In this document: in pieces, positions 49,901 through 63,600 of the stretch
Numbering within the stretch: the first letter of the stretch is position 1
Layout of the letters: every line of letters begins with the position of its first letter
Assembly: GCA_027574665.1 (NCBI GenBank)
Contig: CM050648.1
Coordinates: 139,624,175 to 139,688,174, forward strand
DNA length: 64,000 nucleotides
Direction of reading: 5' to 3'
Source: Rhynochetos jubatus
Lineage: Eukaryota > Chordata > Aves > Eurypygiformes > Rhynochetidae
Notes under the pieces: generated by a model
What the model saw: the letters and a program-made list of their open reading frames with translations, nothing else
Database searches by the model: none
Told to the model about the DNA's origin: nothing
Program-made: the position numbers and the translations under genes

Positions 49901-52900
49901 CTGGACAGGCACCTGAAATGGAAAAGCTAAATCACAGCAGCACTAGGGAAGGTACAGCACTCTCCTGCGTGTTCTTGTTCAACACGCTTGTTCCCCAAAC
50001 ACTGCTGACTTTTAATGCTGGGTGAAACAATTTCCTGTCTAACATATGAGAAAACAAGCATCAAGTCGTGTGATGGCAGGACACATCCACGTGTCAGTTA
50101 TAGCGTGGCAGGAAACCTTTTCATCTCTGAGCTGGTGACACGGGAGAGGGAAAGTGTGATGCTGAGGCTGGGGAAGACTGCACCTTCTGCAGGGTCCTGT
50201 GATGGTGGGTCCTTTCCAGGGAGCACAGACTCATTGGTGCTTTGTTAGGAAGGTGTGAATTACTGCTGCTAGAAGAAGAAGGTGCAAGACAGGGACTGGT
50301 GGGCGAGTCATGAACATAAACCACTCGGAGAGTTGACAAGTCTGTTGCAGTTTTGCCAAGATAAAAGGGGCTGGTTCCTGGCTCATCCTGTGAACCTGTC
50401 TTGCCAGTAGCATGGAGTGGGGGAGCCATCCGAGCGTGCTCTGTATTTTTGTGCCCAGTGTCCTCATTGCATCCGTGAAGGATGCAGTATTACTGAAGAG
50501 AAGTAAACTAGGGTGGCCGAGCGAAAAGGAATCATGGTGTGCTCTTACTACTGTAACAGGAACTTGCAGGTGCTTCAGTGTGTGTCTGCACTGGAGTTTA
50601 AATATAGTCATTGCTAGCCCAGTGTGTAGGAGTGGGAAGAGACAGAAGGACCAGCCTGGCACACTGGCAGAGGGTGGTTGCGCAGCCCATCCTTCAAGCA
50701 CTGGCAAACAGGGAGAGAGAATGAAGTTTTCCAGTCTGCCCCTGGGGCTGTGGAGGGAAGCTCGACTGCAGTGGTTAGAAGAAAGGTCTGTCTAGCCAGC
50801 GTCTTATCTCTGACAGCACGCGATGCCTGGTAGGAGTGCAGGAGCGTGACTGACATGAGAGCTGCTTCTGCTTTCGTGATTTCTCCCAGCTTTGACAATC
50901 TGCAGTTCAGATACTCCCTGAGCCAGGGATGGCTATCTCTGCTGCAAGCTCCCGCCGCCTTGCTTCACCAGGTTGCAGAGATGCAAACTTCAGGCAGGCA
51001 AGGTCACGCTGCTTTCCTGTAAATGGCAGGCAAGTGCAAAGTGTAATGGATAATTCCATGATGTCAACGACCAAAAGCAAACGTCTTGCAGGGTGTAATT
51101 GGTTTTTCTATAGTGTCAAGAGCTTTTATGTGTTCAGCATAAATATCTTTGCATTGATTGGGAGAAGGAGATAAAAATCGATGATTTACAATGCAGAAGT
51201 GCTTAGAACATGACATTAAAATGACTCTGGAAGACTTAGCTCATAGGGGACATAGTAAATACTCAAGAGGTACAGGAAATGAAGAGACTCTTCCCAAGTC
51301 CTGAAACCAAGCAATAAATTTAATAGAGTCTGTGTTTCTCTGCCTAATGGATTTTACTACTGATTTTCCTTTTGTAGAACTACTCTTTTACGTTGTTTAG
51401 TTGTGGTTATTTTTTTACTCTTTTCCGTTTGGGTGGAGTGACCGCTAAATGGAGATGTTATTGTTTTGTGAGGAAACGCTCTAGCGGGAACAAAATGGGA
51501 ACCAAATCCTACGCTGGCGGGCTTTGTACACTAATGAGCAGGAGGGTGTCTTGACCCGCAGGTTCTGAGCGGCACAGATAATCATTGACAATACAGCTGG
51601 AAAGGAACACAGGTCCATTCCCTTGCCCCATGTCCAGATGAACTGTCTAACTCACTCGTGACAGGTTTCCTTGCTGCCATTTAAGCATTGTATCTATGAG
51701 ATACAGAGATCAGATAATCTAGCTTTTTACACAGGGATTTTTAAAAATGTTTTTCCCCTCCTGTAATCTTCCTTTTTTTAGCCTGAATGGTCCCTCTTTC
51801 TTTATATCTCCTTGTGTGTCCAGTTTTCCACAACCTTTCTCTTTTTTTTTTGTGTTTGGTTTTTTTTTTTTTAATGGGATTTTGAATTGTCCTTTCTTTG
51901 TCCCCGGTGTACTACTGGACACTAGATGAAGTATGTGGCAGCAATACTGAGAAAGAGGAAAGATTGCTTCTTGTGCCCCGTGCAGGGAAGGTCACAGCAC
52001 TGTACTGCCAAAGGCAAAGGTAACCAACCTTATAGGACCCCTCCAAGTAAAATTTCACCTCAGTGGAAGAGCAGGACTGTACAGCCCTGCGGTGTTGGCT
52101 GGACATGGCACTGGTGTCTCTTGGCTGTAAGTGCACCGTAGTCACAGAGGACTCTTTACAGGTGAAAGGGGTAGATCCCAGAGCTTACAGACTTTTCTGT
52201 GTCTATCCTGCAAATGAATCCTTGGAAAGATTAATTAGTTGGGCATTTCTGCCAGGGCTAGACTGTGTCCACTACCTGTGCAAAGTAGCTTGAAGCCAGC
52301 CAAAATCTCTGCTGCATCATGTAATGCAATGCCATGTACGAAACGGACAGCAAAGCACCTCTTTTTCAGGAGTGCTTTGCTAGGGCTCTGCTGCAGATGA
52401 AGGCTTTTGCTGAGAAGAGCATATGATTCCCAGTACTGCCCCAACATAATGTGTTCACCTTACACAAAAGTTTCTCAGACTTTCTGCAGATATGGTCATC
52501 TTTGGGCTCATCTGGATTTTTTTTTGATCCTTTCACTTCCGCCTTCTTTTCATATGAGAGAGTTTGATTTCTTTAGGGCTGGAGAATGAGACACAATTGT
52601 AGTGTTTTTTGCTACCAGTATTTATAGACTATATTAATCAGGAAAATCCAAACTGCCTTTCATTGCTGGCAGCAACTTGTGTGATTATCTGTTCCCTGGA
52701 GAGGATAAATGCTCTGAGCTTCTTGAGGACTTGCAAGCCTATGTCTCAGAAACTCAATTTGAGTTGGGGTTTTAAAGTAGAAGAAAAAATGACAATTTAA
52801 AGATGAAGGTTCCCAGATTTGACAGGTGAAGGAGGCCCTGTGATGAAGTATGGAAGTGGATTGCTGATCTCTTTATGTGAAAGTCAGGTGTTGTGTGCTT

Positions 52901-52984
52901 GCATTTATGCAAGGGGTACAAAGCAGGAGGTCCCTAAAATACTGTGCTGGCATTGTGATCAGTATTAGTAAAAAAGCAGCTCTG
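46984..52984. other. non-coding stretch, nothing recognised
   Basis: Six kilobases without a recognisable exon, RNA gene or repeat family. T-rich stretches occur at 51841-51872. GC content is somewhat higher near 47100-47280 and 48050-48300, but CpG density does not reach island level. Confidence 0.55.
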
Positions 52985-53447
52985 GACAGGAAAGACATGG
53001 ACCTGCTGGTGCAGGTCCGGAGGAGGCCACAGAAAGAATCAAATGATTGGAGTACCTCTCCTTAGAGGACAGGCTGAGAGAGTTGGGGTGGTACAGCCTG
53101 GAGAAAAGAACACTCCGGGGAGACCTTATTGTGGCCTCTCAGTACTTAAAGGAGCCTTATAAGAAAGATGGGGAGAGACTTTTTAGTAGGGCCTGTAATG
53201 ATAGAACAAGAGGGTAAATTCAGATGAGATGTAAGGGAGAAATTTTTACCCATGAGGGTGGTGAAACCCTGGCACAGGTTGCCCAGAGAGATGGTTGATG
53301 CTCCATCCCTGGAAACATTCAAGGCCAGGTTGGATGGGTCTCTGAGCAACCTGATCCAGCTGAAGATGTCCCTGCTCACTGCAGGAGGGTTTGGACTCGA
53401 TGACCATTAAAGGTCCCTTCCAACCCAAACTTCTATGATTCTATGAT
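52985..53447 (+). mobile_element. CR1 LINE 3' fragment, plus strand, about 460 bp
   Basis: Similarity to the CR1 3' end starts near GACAGGAAAGACATGGACC and runs to TTCTATGATTCTATGATA, the diagnostic 3' terminal repeat, at 53431-53447. It covers the end of ORF2 and the 3' tail, with small deletions. Its 3' region differs from that of the long copy at 31385-33267, so the two belong to different CR1 subfamilies. Confidence 0.94.
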
Positions 53448-56400
53448 AAGGCTCTACTCTGTTTTTGAAATACCTGTAAGTAACAGGGCAGGAAATCATC
53501 TGAAGGGAGCTGTCACTGTATTTTCAAGAATTTGCACTATGATTGCATGTGGCTACCTGCAGACACAAGGCAAAACATCATCTAGATCCGGTGTCTCTCT
53601 GTCTTCCTCAACCCTGTACCAGGGAAGCAAAACTGTTTGCTCAGTAGTTTCTGCCTGTTCCCCACACAGGTCTAGTTTGACTTTGGCTGTCTGTTTTAAT
53701 TGCTGTTTAATTAAAAAGCTGTAAAAAGCCTGCGGAACGACCAATATATCAGGAATATATATGGAAAAATAAAAACACGTCTGCGTTCCCAAAGTGACAT
53801 GAGAACAACAGGGGATGTGATCTTCTGTGATATTGTGACCTTTTTCTCTGAAAAACTCTGAGGGAGCTCCCGTTTTTCCACCTGGCTGTTGTCAGAATTG
53901 ATGATCTGTGTCTCACCATCTCCCCAGCCGTGAGCTGCCTTTGAATACAGTCCAGCCCAGCTCCTCTGCCAGGCAGACTGGTGTGGGTGGTGCTGACTGT
54001 ACACTTCATCTAACACTGCCAGTAAACTGCTGCCCCTGGGTGAGGCCAGGAATACTTTTATTGTGACGTTTGTAAGGAACAAGTCAAGGCTACAGCTGAA
54101 TTGAGGATAGAAACGCGCTGTGAGCTGAAATAATTTACACTGCTTTGATCACAGAAATACGGGTTGCTTTGTGTATGGCTGTATAAGTATTGCAGGGTTG
54201 AGAGGAAAAGGTGAAAGGTGTAAAGCTACCTCTTCATTAACCTAATCCACCCGATTGGCATTTTGGGTATTAGGTCTTGGTTTCACCCCCTGCTGCCAGC
54301 AGCGATGTGGGTCTGTGTTTTACCCCTACCCCACTGTGCCTGCAAGTCCTCCTGTGCCCAGGCAGAGGAAGGTGCTATAGGGCATTCCATATAGCACGCT
54401 GAGCTGCGGTGTCCCAGTCTTGGTTGACATCTTGAAAGTGCTGTTGCGATGCAAGTTATCATTTTATCAAAACTGAGGCTGTTGCAGAGTCTGATCTCTC
54501 TGTGGTTTTAAGTTTCTCTTCAATGGCACTTCTGCTAAGGGGATGGTTAGGAAGAACTTTGCTTCATAATAAAATTTCAGGGGAGATCAGGTGTGAGATC
54601 AGAATGTCATTTTTCTTGTTTAGTTTGTATTCTCTCAGCAAATACTGAATTTATCAGGTTTGATACTTTTGTTTATGTCTATGAGAATTCTGCTTTGAAT
54701 TCTGATGATATATCATGATATAGCCTCATTTTTTAAATTTTCATTATTTAAGTTTCATCACTCATTCTACTTTTTTTTCATTATCCCCACTCCTGTTTTA
54801 TGTCCCCTTGTTATTTTCTCAGAAGTTAAGCACTGGAGTTTTTCACTGCTGAACCCAAGTATTATTTCTGCTACAGAGCCTTTTTTCAGTACCCTGGTAG
54901 TTGCTTAGTCAGAGTTTTCTCAACATCTGTCTCATTTACAGAATCTAATTCTGGTGCTCAGGTGCTTTGCAGGCAGAAACCCATAGAAAATGTGTGCATT
55001 TAGCACTTATATGGATTGAGTACCTTGTGTCTCAAGGTGGACACACAGAGATTAAAGTGTTTGTGAGTCTGGACAACTTTTGGAAAACGTTTCTTCCCTC
55101 CCTAACTGTGTTCTTATGATTTGCAAGACTGGGGTAATTCTGCTGTGGAAGGTAGCTGTGAACATAGCGAATGGGTGGTCATTTTTTTGTGCTCGTGCAA
55201 TCTAGAATGACAATCCGCATCGTTAAAACTCAGTGCATGTGTACTTGGTATTAAACAAATTGGATAGCTCTGAGATTGCTTATTTCTTCCAGAGATACAA
55301 AGATGAATTGAACCAAAGCAGTTTGCAGCCGGGCGTGTTTCAGCTCAAGGCTGCTAATGACGCATCCTAGAAACACAGAGCATCAGCAAGTCCTTTGTAC
55401 TTTGCTAATATTTTTCCTGCAGTAACATGAGAGCAATTACAGCTTGGAAGGATGGGAGCTGGAAGGCTGGAGGAGATGAAAAAATCTGAAGAGGAAAACA
55501 GGATTTCATGAAGTGAAGGCAGGGGGTGTATGTGGGTGGGTGAGGGAGCAAGCATCTGTAAATAGTTGGCACTGAGGGCTGCTTTTGAAATATATAGGAA
55601 TTTGGAAAGAGAGAGGTAGAACAGCTCATGTGTGTATGTTTTTATGGAAAGAGAAGGAGAACAATATTCAGTTTGTGAGGGAAGGAGTAAAAGAGCAGAG
55701 CTAGGCAGGAATCCATGGAAGGGGTGAGAGAAAGTGGAGCAAAACAGAGTGAAGTTGGGAAGGAAAGAGATTAATTCAAAGAGATCTTCAGGAATGAGGA
55801 TATACTATAGTGCAGCTGATGTAAAATTCACTGTCTTGCTAGTGATTGCCAGGGAGGGGAAAATTGCTGTTGCTGCCTGCCTGCTGTTCCAACCTGGCCT
55901 CCCTCCCCTACTTTATCTTTTGATTTATAGTAATAAGAAGTTGGCCTTTCTAAGAGCGGGTCCTGGGACTCAGCTGAGGGATTAAAGCTGAGTCTCTGAC
56001 CTCGGAGCATCTTGTAATACTTGTGAGTCATTGACTCACCCTCTGTATTGGCAGGTTGATGGATTCCTAACTAGGTTGTTAGTGGCATCTCAGTGTTGCT
56101 GCCTGAGATGTGCCTTTTGTGTTTAAACTCTGACTTGGAGAAACAAGTTCATTGCAGGCTCTTTGTGTTTCTCTCCTCCTCCTTTTCTCAGCTTTTACTT
56201 CTTTAAATGTAGACTTCTTTTGACAGATCATCTCCATGGTAACTAACAGGACCGGGCTGCCTACAGAAATTGTAGTAATAAAGTGGTTGGTTTTTACACA
56301 TGATGAAAAGATGATGAAGCACAATGATAGGTGATAAAGACACAGGTAATTGCTCTAGAATAATATTGCTGCCAAGAAGATGACTGAACTCCTACACAGA

Positions 56401-59111
56401 AGATGAACAGATGGTGTATTTATTGAAATTCATAGGCTGCGAGAAATGTAATTGATGGCTGTGTAGGTTTTGTTTCAGTTTACTATGTGCTGAGCAGAGC
56501 CGGGTGAGCGGTGTGCCGGCAGATGGAGCCCGTAGGCAGGGCCACCCTGTTTTCTCACTGGAGAACTGGCTTCTCGCTTGAAATCAGAATTCCAATCAGA
56601 GCCATAAAAGCAGCAGAACTGCTAATTGCTCTGATGCATTGCACTGTTTTAGATCTGTCACATAGCCCTGTTTTATTTTAGAAAGGGTGTAACACTTTTG
56701 TAAGAACAGTGTAAATTATACTAGCGTACTGGGAACATTGAAGTAGAAAGTGGGAAAGCGAATACTTGCAAAACTTGAGCTCGGTGCAGGTTTTCCAAGA
56801 CCAGGTTTGTGTTTGTGCTAGTAAATGGCAGCTGTAGCTTGGTTGCTAACCTGATTGCTGGAGACTGGCTTCTGGTACAGCAGGTCTGTTGTAAAAATGT
56901 TGTCTGCCTGCATGTGGTAGTGCGATGGATCTGGTTTGGATGGCTATGTTGCTGCTTTGGGGTGTGGTGCAGGGGTCCCTGAGCGTGGACTGATGTGGCA
57001 TCCCCAGCCACAGGGCTTAGTGTCTTAAGTTTCCCAAAAAGATTATATCAGTGCTTCCAGAAGGACATAAATGTCCGTGGGAGTCATTGTCTGGAAGGTC
57101 TTTCACTGAAAGGTGCAGATAACCCTACTTGTGATGAGGAGTGCAGCTCTGGTGCATAAAGATTTTTTCCCGTGTGTAACACATGCGAGCTGTTGGGAGG
57201 GATACTGCCGGGAGAAACCGGTTGAGCTAAACTGCTGGTGGCAGACTGCTGCCTTCACTGCGTCTCCTCTGTTCTCAGCAGCTTTATCACCCCTGTTGTG
57301 CCTCTGCTAACTCCCAGAGTACCATGATTTACTGGTGATAATGTCTGGGTGCTGTTTAGTACATCATATGATTCTCTCTTCCTCTACAGTCTGGTGCTAC
57401 TTTATTGATTGTATAACTCATTTTCTCATCAAGTTTGGTGAGGAAACCACTTCCCACTTGGGTTTACATCCAGCTGCACCTACTCACGTATTGACTACCT
57501 TTGTAGGGCTTGCATGCAAGGGGCATTGAGAGGGCATATAAATAAAAGAAGAAACAGGTTCTTTGTCTTAGAGTGGTAGTGCCAATGAGAATGAAAATAA
57601 ATGTGTAGGTAGTACAGAAGAGACTCTCTCTCCAGGACACTTTGCCCTAGGGAAGAAACTGAAAGTTGTGGGTTCATCACTTCACAGTGTTTTTGTGAAA
57701 TTCACCCTTCTTTTTATTTCTTGTCTCCAGATTGGCAGGATCCCCACATCTTCTGTGGCACCTGAAAAATCTGATTTCCAGGAAAGTTACTCCCATTTAG
57801 GATGAAACATTGCTGTAGTTATTTTATTTTTTTTTCAAAATTCTTTCCTTTTTTTCCTTCAGAAAATGAAGGAGAGAAAAAGTTACTTAAGTGATACACC
57901 TTCTCCGTACAAGATTAAACAGAATTGTGCTGGCAGTGGAAAGACAGGCTTTTTTGAGACCTGTCAGCCAGCCAACAAGTGGAGCGTTAAGTTAGAGATG
58001 CCAGAGAGATGTACTATATTAATAAAAGAGAGGAAAGGAAGAACATGAATCTGAGCACTGAAGAGAGACTGGCCTACCAGCTTTATTTGGGCAGTTACTG
58101 GAGTGCGTGAAGTGTGGTTGGAGTCATATTAACCCAGCTTGGTGAGTGTCATTGTGGTGATTGGTTCCTAATGAGCCTTCTGATTTATTTTCAGCACCAG
58201 CCATTCCCATTACTAGATTCAGGCACCTGAGAGGCCCTGCAGACCTCATTGGCAGAGCTGCCAGGGTCCGTGGGTCCTAGGCAGCCTGGTGGGATTCTCT
58301 GGAGAAGATGGTACAGGGCATCCTTCGAAAGATGAGACTTGCTTGAGATAAAGGGCTGGATGTCTTAGTTCGAACACAGATTTTTCAGGTGCTTGGTGGC
58401 CTTGGGTGCTGCAGCTTCTCTTCATCAGGCTGGCTTTGTTTGCTGCCCAGCTGCTGGCCTCTTTTCTTCCCTTCTCCCCCCACCCCCCCATTCCTGCTCT
58501 GCCTTTCACCTTTAGCAGTGTTTCAGGAAAAGCTGGTCAAAACATTTTTATTCAAAACTTCTTTTTGATGCTGCCAAGCCCAGCTGCCAAGAAAATAAGG
58601 TAAATAAAAGATACTGTCATTTTTTCTGGGAGAAATTCTCATTTTTGAAGTTGGCAACTGAACTGTCACTCATTTTGGGGGGAGAATCTTTCCTATTGCT
58701 ATTTCCTTTTCTACTTTACCTTCTCTCCCTTCTTCTTGTCTTCACTCCCCACTCCATCTTTTTTTTTCCCCACTTGGCTGTGTAAAATTTGCCAGAAAGG
58801 TCAAGGGAGTCTAGGATGATGTGAAGATTTTATCTCCAAGTTGAGTGTTTTTCATTAAAAAAAAAAAAAAAAAGGGATGTTTTTTCAACGTCCCTTTCCC
58901 CTGCTCCACCTCAGTCTAATGATTGTTCTTGGACTGGTTTCTGCCTCAGATGGGCTAAGGCTTCTCTGGTTTCCTTTCCCATCAGGGCAGAGCTGGCTGG
59001 TGCTCTGTGCAATGGTTCCCAGAGCTCTCCATCAGGCAGCAAAGCACAACCGTGAAACTATCTGTCTCTCTTGCATATCCCGCTGTTTACATGCATGTGG
59101 CTGAGGCTGAA
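53448..59111. other. non-coding stretch, possible conserved element inside
   Basis: No recognised exon. A well-formed acceptor-like sequence occurs at about 57845-57863 and a donor-like GGTGAGTG at 58140. A segment at about 56420-56660 has the look of conserved non-coding DNA. A 17-base A run lies at 58857-58873. Confidence 0.5.
58857..58873 (+). repeat. poly(A) run, 17 bases
   Basis: An uninterrupted A run. No retrotransposon body is recognised upstream. Confidence 0.85.
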
Positions 59112-59252
59112 AGAATCATAGAATGGGTTGGGTGGGAAGGGACCTTAAAAGACCATCCAGTTCCAACCCCCCCTGCCACGGGAAGGGACACCCTCCACTA
59201 GACCAGTTTGCTCCAAGCGTCATCCAGCTTGGCCTTGGAGACAGCCAGGAAT
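59112..59252 (-). mobile_element. CR1 LINE 3' fragment, minus strand, about 140 bp
   Basis: Starts AGAATCATAGAATGGGTTGG and continues through the reverse-complemented CR1 3' region, parallel to the copy at 13744-13993. Similarity fades after CCAGCTTGGCCTTGG. It is strongly 5'-truncated. Confidence 0.92.
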
Positions 59253-60079
59253 GAAGGATGCTGTTATGCCATTGCTGGGATGACCTTGCCTGACCAAGAG
59301 AACTGCCACTTGTAAGTCTTTATCCTTGTGGCAGAGGAGTCTCTGGGCTGGAGGAGATCATGGCCTGGTAGAGGATTTGTTATCAGAGTCATGACCTTCC
59401 CCTGTGCTTCTTGGCATGAATTGAGAGCACCTGAGTAAAATGAGCATAAATAAAGATAAAGCTCCAGATTAATGCCTTGCCCTAGTTTAGGAGAGAGCTT
59501 GGATTGTGCAATATCCATGACAGTTTTGTACAGTTGAGTTGCAGGACCAGGGGACCAGTGTTTACTGGTGTGTGCATAGCACAGCAGTTGGGCTGGCATA
59601 CTGCGCTGTTAGTTGCCAGGCGATTAGCAGTGTGAACTACCTTTCAGATACCATCTCTGCTGGGACTGCTGCCCCTGACTTTAAAGCAAATGATCAGAAA
59701 GGTTTATTTGACAGGTAAACTACTGGAACAGTTTATTTGTTTGATCTATTGACTGAAAGCTGCAAACCAAGCGGTTAATTTTTTGTCTTTTGTTAACAGC
59801 TTGCAATCTTGTGGGATCAGATTATTTTTACATTTAAAAATAATCTAAAAAGTTAAACAAAAAAAGCAATCTGTGGTGCACTGCCAGAAGAATGGTTGTG
59901 CTGCGTCAAAGCAAAGATCCCTGATGCTGACTGGCAGCAAGCACCAGGGGGAATGTTTAAGAACAGAGTTTGGTTATGTATTCCAGCTTCTGACAACCAG
60001 CAGCTTGGGGACTTTAAACCCCAGAGGTTTCAGTACAGCTTTTAAGTTTGGAGCCCAAACCCTGATGATCCCAAACCCT

Positions 60080-60665
60080 ATTTAATCTGTTTGCTTTTTG
60101 AACCCGTTTATGCGTCCAGCCTCTGCAACATCCTGCATCAGTGAGTTCCATAGCCTTGTGTTGCATTAAACATTATTTCTGTGCATTAGTTTTTGTACCT
60201 GATACCTACTCATTTTGGTTTGTTCCCTCTAGTTGTTTTCTAGAAAGGAGCAGTTACAATTCATGCCTTATTTGCCACCTCCATACCACTTAACCATTTT
60301 ATTACCCCTCCACCTCTGCCCTGATCCCATAATTACCTCTTTCTCTATCTGAAAAAGTCAAGTTTTTTCCTTGAGTGGAAGCTACCCCAAACGCCTCATT
60401 GTGCAAGTTGCCTGTCTCAGTGTGGCTCTATTATAACCTTTCCAAGTCTTCTACATTGTAGTGAAGAAAGGGGGTACAGAATGGGTTTGTAGTGGCAATA
60501 CTGCTTTTGTGTTCTTACTCACTAATTTTCGTAGTATTTCTTTACTTGACTTGTTACTGAACACTGAGCTATTTTCAAAGAACTATTTGAACAGTCACCA
60601 AGATCCCTTTTCTGAGTGTAAATGGCTGAGTTACATCCTTCAGCTTCTCCGCAGGTAACACTGGT
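60080..60665 (-). mobile_element. ancient CR1/L3-like LINE remnant, minus strand
   Basis: Several stretches match the reverse complement of an old amniote CR1/L3-like element: GTGAGTTCCATAGCC near 60140, CCCTCTAGTTGTTTTCT near 60226, a segment near 60259-60294, and AACAGTCACCAAGATCCC near 60589. Divergence is much higher than in the other CR1 copies, so the insertion is much older. The edges are approximate, and it may extend toward 60800. Confidence 0.6.
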
Positions 60666-63600
60666 GCAAAATCTGGCTTTCCTACTCTAGGCCTATCATC
60701 ATGAGTGTTCCTTGTACACCTTCATGATTTCTGACCCCGCCAGCTCTCAGAAAGGTGTCCTATTTCTGCAACACTTGAAAAAGAGTGGTAATTAAATTTT
60801 TATGCTGTTAGGAAGTTGCTTAGTGCAGTTGTTTTTTGGTCTGCCCTCCTATGATTCTGCTTTTAACTTGCCAGAAGTTCACGATCTTGTTTTCTTTTCC
60901 TCCTCTGAACATCATATTCTCATTCTGAAGGATATTCTTTTTCCCCTTTTTGTCTTTACTGCCAGTAATTGCCTTAATCTGCTGTTCGACCCCAAGAAAC
61001 AAATTGATTTTTTTTTTTTTGTTCATTTCAAGTATTTTGAATTGATGATGATGCTTTCTTATAGTACCTGCACATGGTCTCCTGGAAGTACTTCCACCTT
61101 TCTGGCTATTTCTTTTTACTGTTACACTGATCTTTGTGTAGTTCTTGTCTTTCAAATACAAGTTTATTGGTTGGATTTCTGTGGGCTATTTTTTCTTCAG
61201 TAGGATGTTGAAGAATAGTCATTCTCGTGTGTTGCTGGAGACTATCTGCTTTTCTGTTACAGGTTTTTAACTAGTTATTTATAATGTCTGAAAATACAGT
61301 TTTCCTCACCCTGTCAAGATAGTTTCCCAGTCTGTATGGGGTAACTGTAGTTTCAAATCATTCCTGTTTTCTGTCTTACATACCCAGTCTCCTGTAGCCC
61401 TGTGGACGGTGTCACAATCTAGTTGGTTTTAAACTAATCTGAATCCGAGCTTTTTTAACACATTGCACCATTTCCCCACTGGCCTTGCTCGCTCTGATGT
61501 TCTCCTGCTTCTTGTATTTGGAGAGTTACAACTTCCGGCTGGTTTTTGTCTTCCCTTGGGCCTTATCTTGCTGTGTCCCCCTTACGCAAGTCCCTCCTCT
61601 CCCGCAGCAGCATGGGGCTTGCCCGTGGGGAGGTGTGACAGCCTGGGGACTGTGGTGGATACAGCCCGTCTCTGCACTCCTTGGCACAGCACGGTGTGTC
61701 TCTGAAGAGGGGGAATTGCCTGTTCTTGTAAGCAAGCTGTCCTTTACTGCAGGAAACACCACTGTGCTGTTGTGTAAACCTGGAGTTTAGCTGGAGTACG
61801 GTGCACAGCTTTGGCCCTCTCCTTTCTGAAAGGACGTGGCAGAACTGGAAGAGGTCCCACGTAGGCTGCTAGGTCAACTGTGTGGACATTTCTGGTGCTG
61901 GGCATGACTGATAGATGAAGACTCATAAACCAGGAAAAGATCATCAGAGGTACAGATTTATGTGAGTAGTAATGGGGAAGGAGGCAGGGAGTGCTTGTTC
62001 ACTGCCTCGCAAGGCCTGAGGGGTATCCAAGGGAGCCAGCATCAGGAGGAACAGAAGGAGCTGGACCTTCACGCAGTGGGTCGTAGATCTGCAGAGATCT
62101 CTTCTCAAGGGTGTGTTGGGTGAAAAATGCTTCCCTGGGTTCAGTGCGAGGCTGGTTAAGTACCTGGAAGGAAACAAGCCATGTCAGGCTCAAAAAATTC
62201 TTAGGAATGAACATGGTTGGAGGTGGGAAGGCTACTCAGGAGAAGGCACATGTGGGTGTCCCGCTTTTGCTCTTTCCTCAGCATCCACTTACGGCTGTGG
62301 TTGGAAAGCAGGATGCCCCGGGGAGAGGGGTCCTTGCAGGGTAGAAAGGCTGCTGGTACGTTCTCGTCTTGTGCTGAAGCTTTTGCCACAGGTTTTGATT
62401 TACATCTCTGATCTCCACCAGACCTTCACCTGAGCAGATTGACCCTGGCTGTTATACAGCAGGCAATTATTCAAAGACTGACTAATCAGTGCTCTCAGTG
62501 GCTGGCACCTTGCAGAAAGGCTGGGAATCACTTACGTGCTGCCTCCGCAAACCAGTTTTATGCTCTGAGATTTGTAACCAGTTAATTCTATTGAAGTCTG
62601 CAGTTTTACTGTAAACTTTAATTATTATAAGCTCTGAAGCATAATAAAAGTTACTTTGCTTAGCGCTACCTTAAGTTGGAATTTAAAAGCTAAGTTCTGT
62701 AAATGCTTTAACTAATTACACTCAGTAGTTTCACTACACTATTAAAACGTAGCTGAAATTTTTCATTTCTCCCTGAAATTAAATACTTCGAAAACCAGCT
62801 GGCTGAGCACTGGAGTCTAAACTTATTCTTCAGTGTTTAAAAGTCATTTTATTCAACTTAATTTTCATCTAAATCACTTCCTAAGTTAACGTTTGACACT
62901 GCTGAAGTCTAGAACTTGACTTTTGAGCTAAAGTTCTCATTTACCAAGCTGCAGTAGTTAATAATCTGCTATCTGAGTTTTAAATTGAAGATGCACTGTG
63001 AAATAAGATGAAATTAAACAAAGCAGAATAAATGTGTACAAACAGTCTTCCTGCACAGCCAAACCCGTTTACCTTAGTGCGGTCTGTGCCAGGGCTGAAG
63101 CAAAGAGCAGTAAGGGATCTCGTTGGAGCCTATGGCACTGTCTCCTGGGGAGCAAGCCACTGCTGACGTCCTTGTCAAGAATGACAAGGGGTGATTTTTT
63201 TTCATTTGTTCCCCAGCCAGGCCTATGTGTGAGCTCCTGGGAGGGTCCTTTGAGCCCCCTCCTGACTTAATTTTTCTGCAGCAAGGGACTAAGAAAACTG
63301 TACTTTGCTAGTTTTGTTGATGCTGAGTTTTGCTATGATGCTTCAGAAAATCACATCTATTCCCTTTTGGGTAACAAATGTTCAAATCTCTGATTTACCA
63401 GTGTTAATACACTTAATTAAATAAACTAGATTGCCATGGGCAATTATGCATGCTGTCTCTTAATGTACCACAAATTTCTTTTGCTTCATTTTCCTACCAC
63501 CCTGAACACTGGAGGTCCTCCGCTGACTTTTTTCATTGCTTCCCACAACTGATTGACAAGTGGACACCAGACACACTCATCTCTGCTATGTTGTTTATGG

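Noticed and set aside
60802..61203. A 133-codon plus-strand frame and its 113-codon minus-strand partner
   Set aside because: Composition is T-rich with a poly(T) run, giving Phe/Leu/Ser-rich products that mimic membrane segments. It lies next to an old LINE remnant, and no domain is seen.
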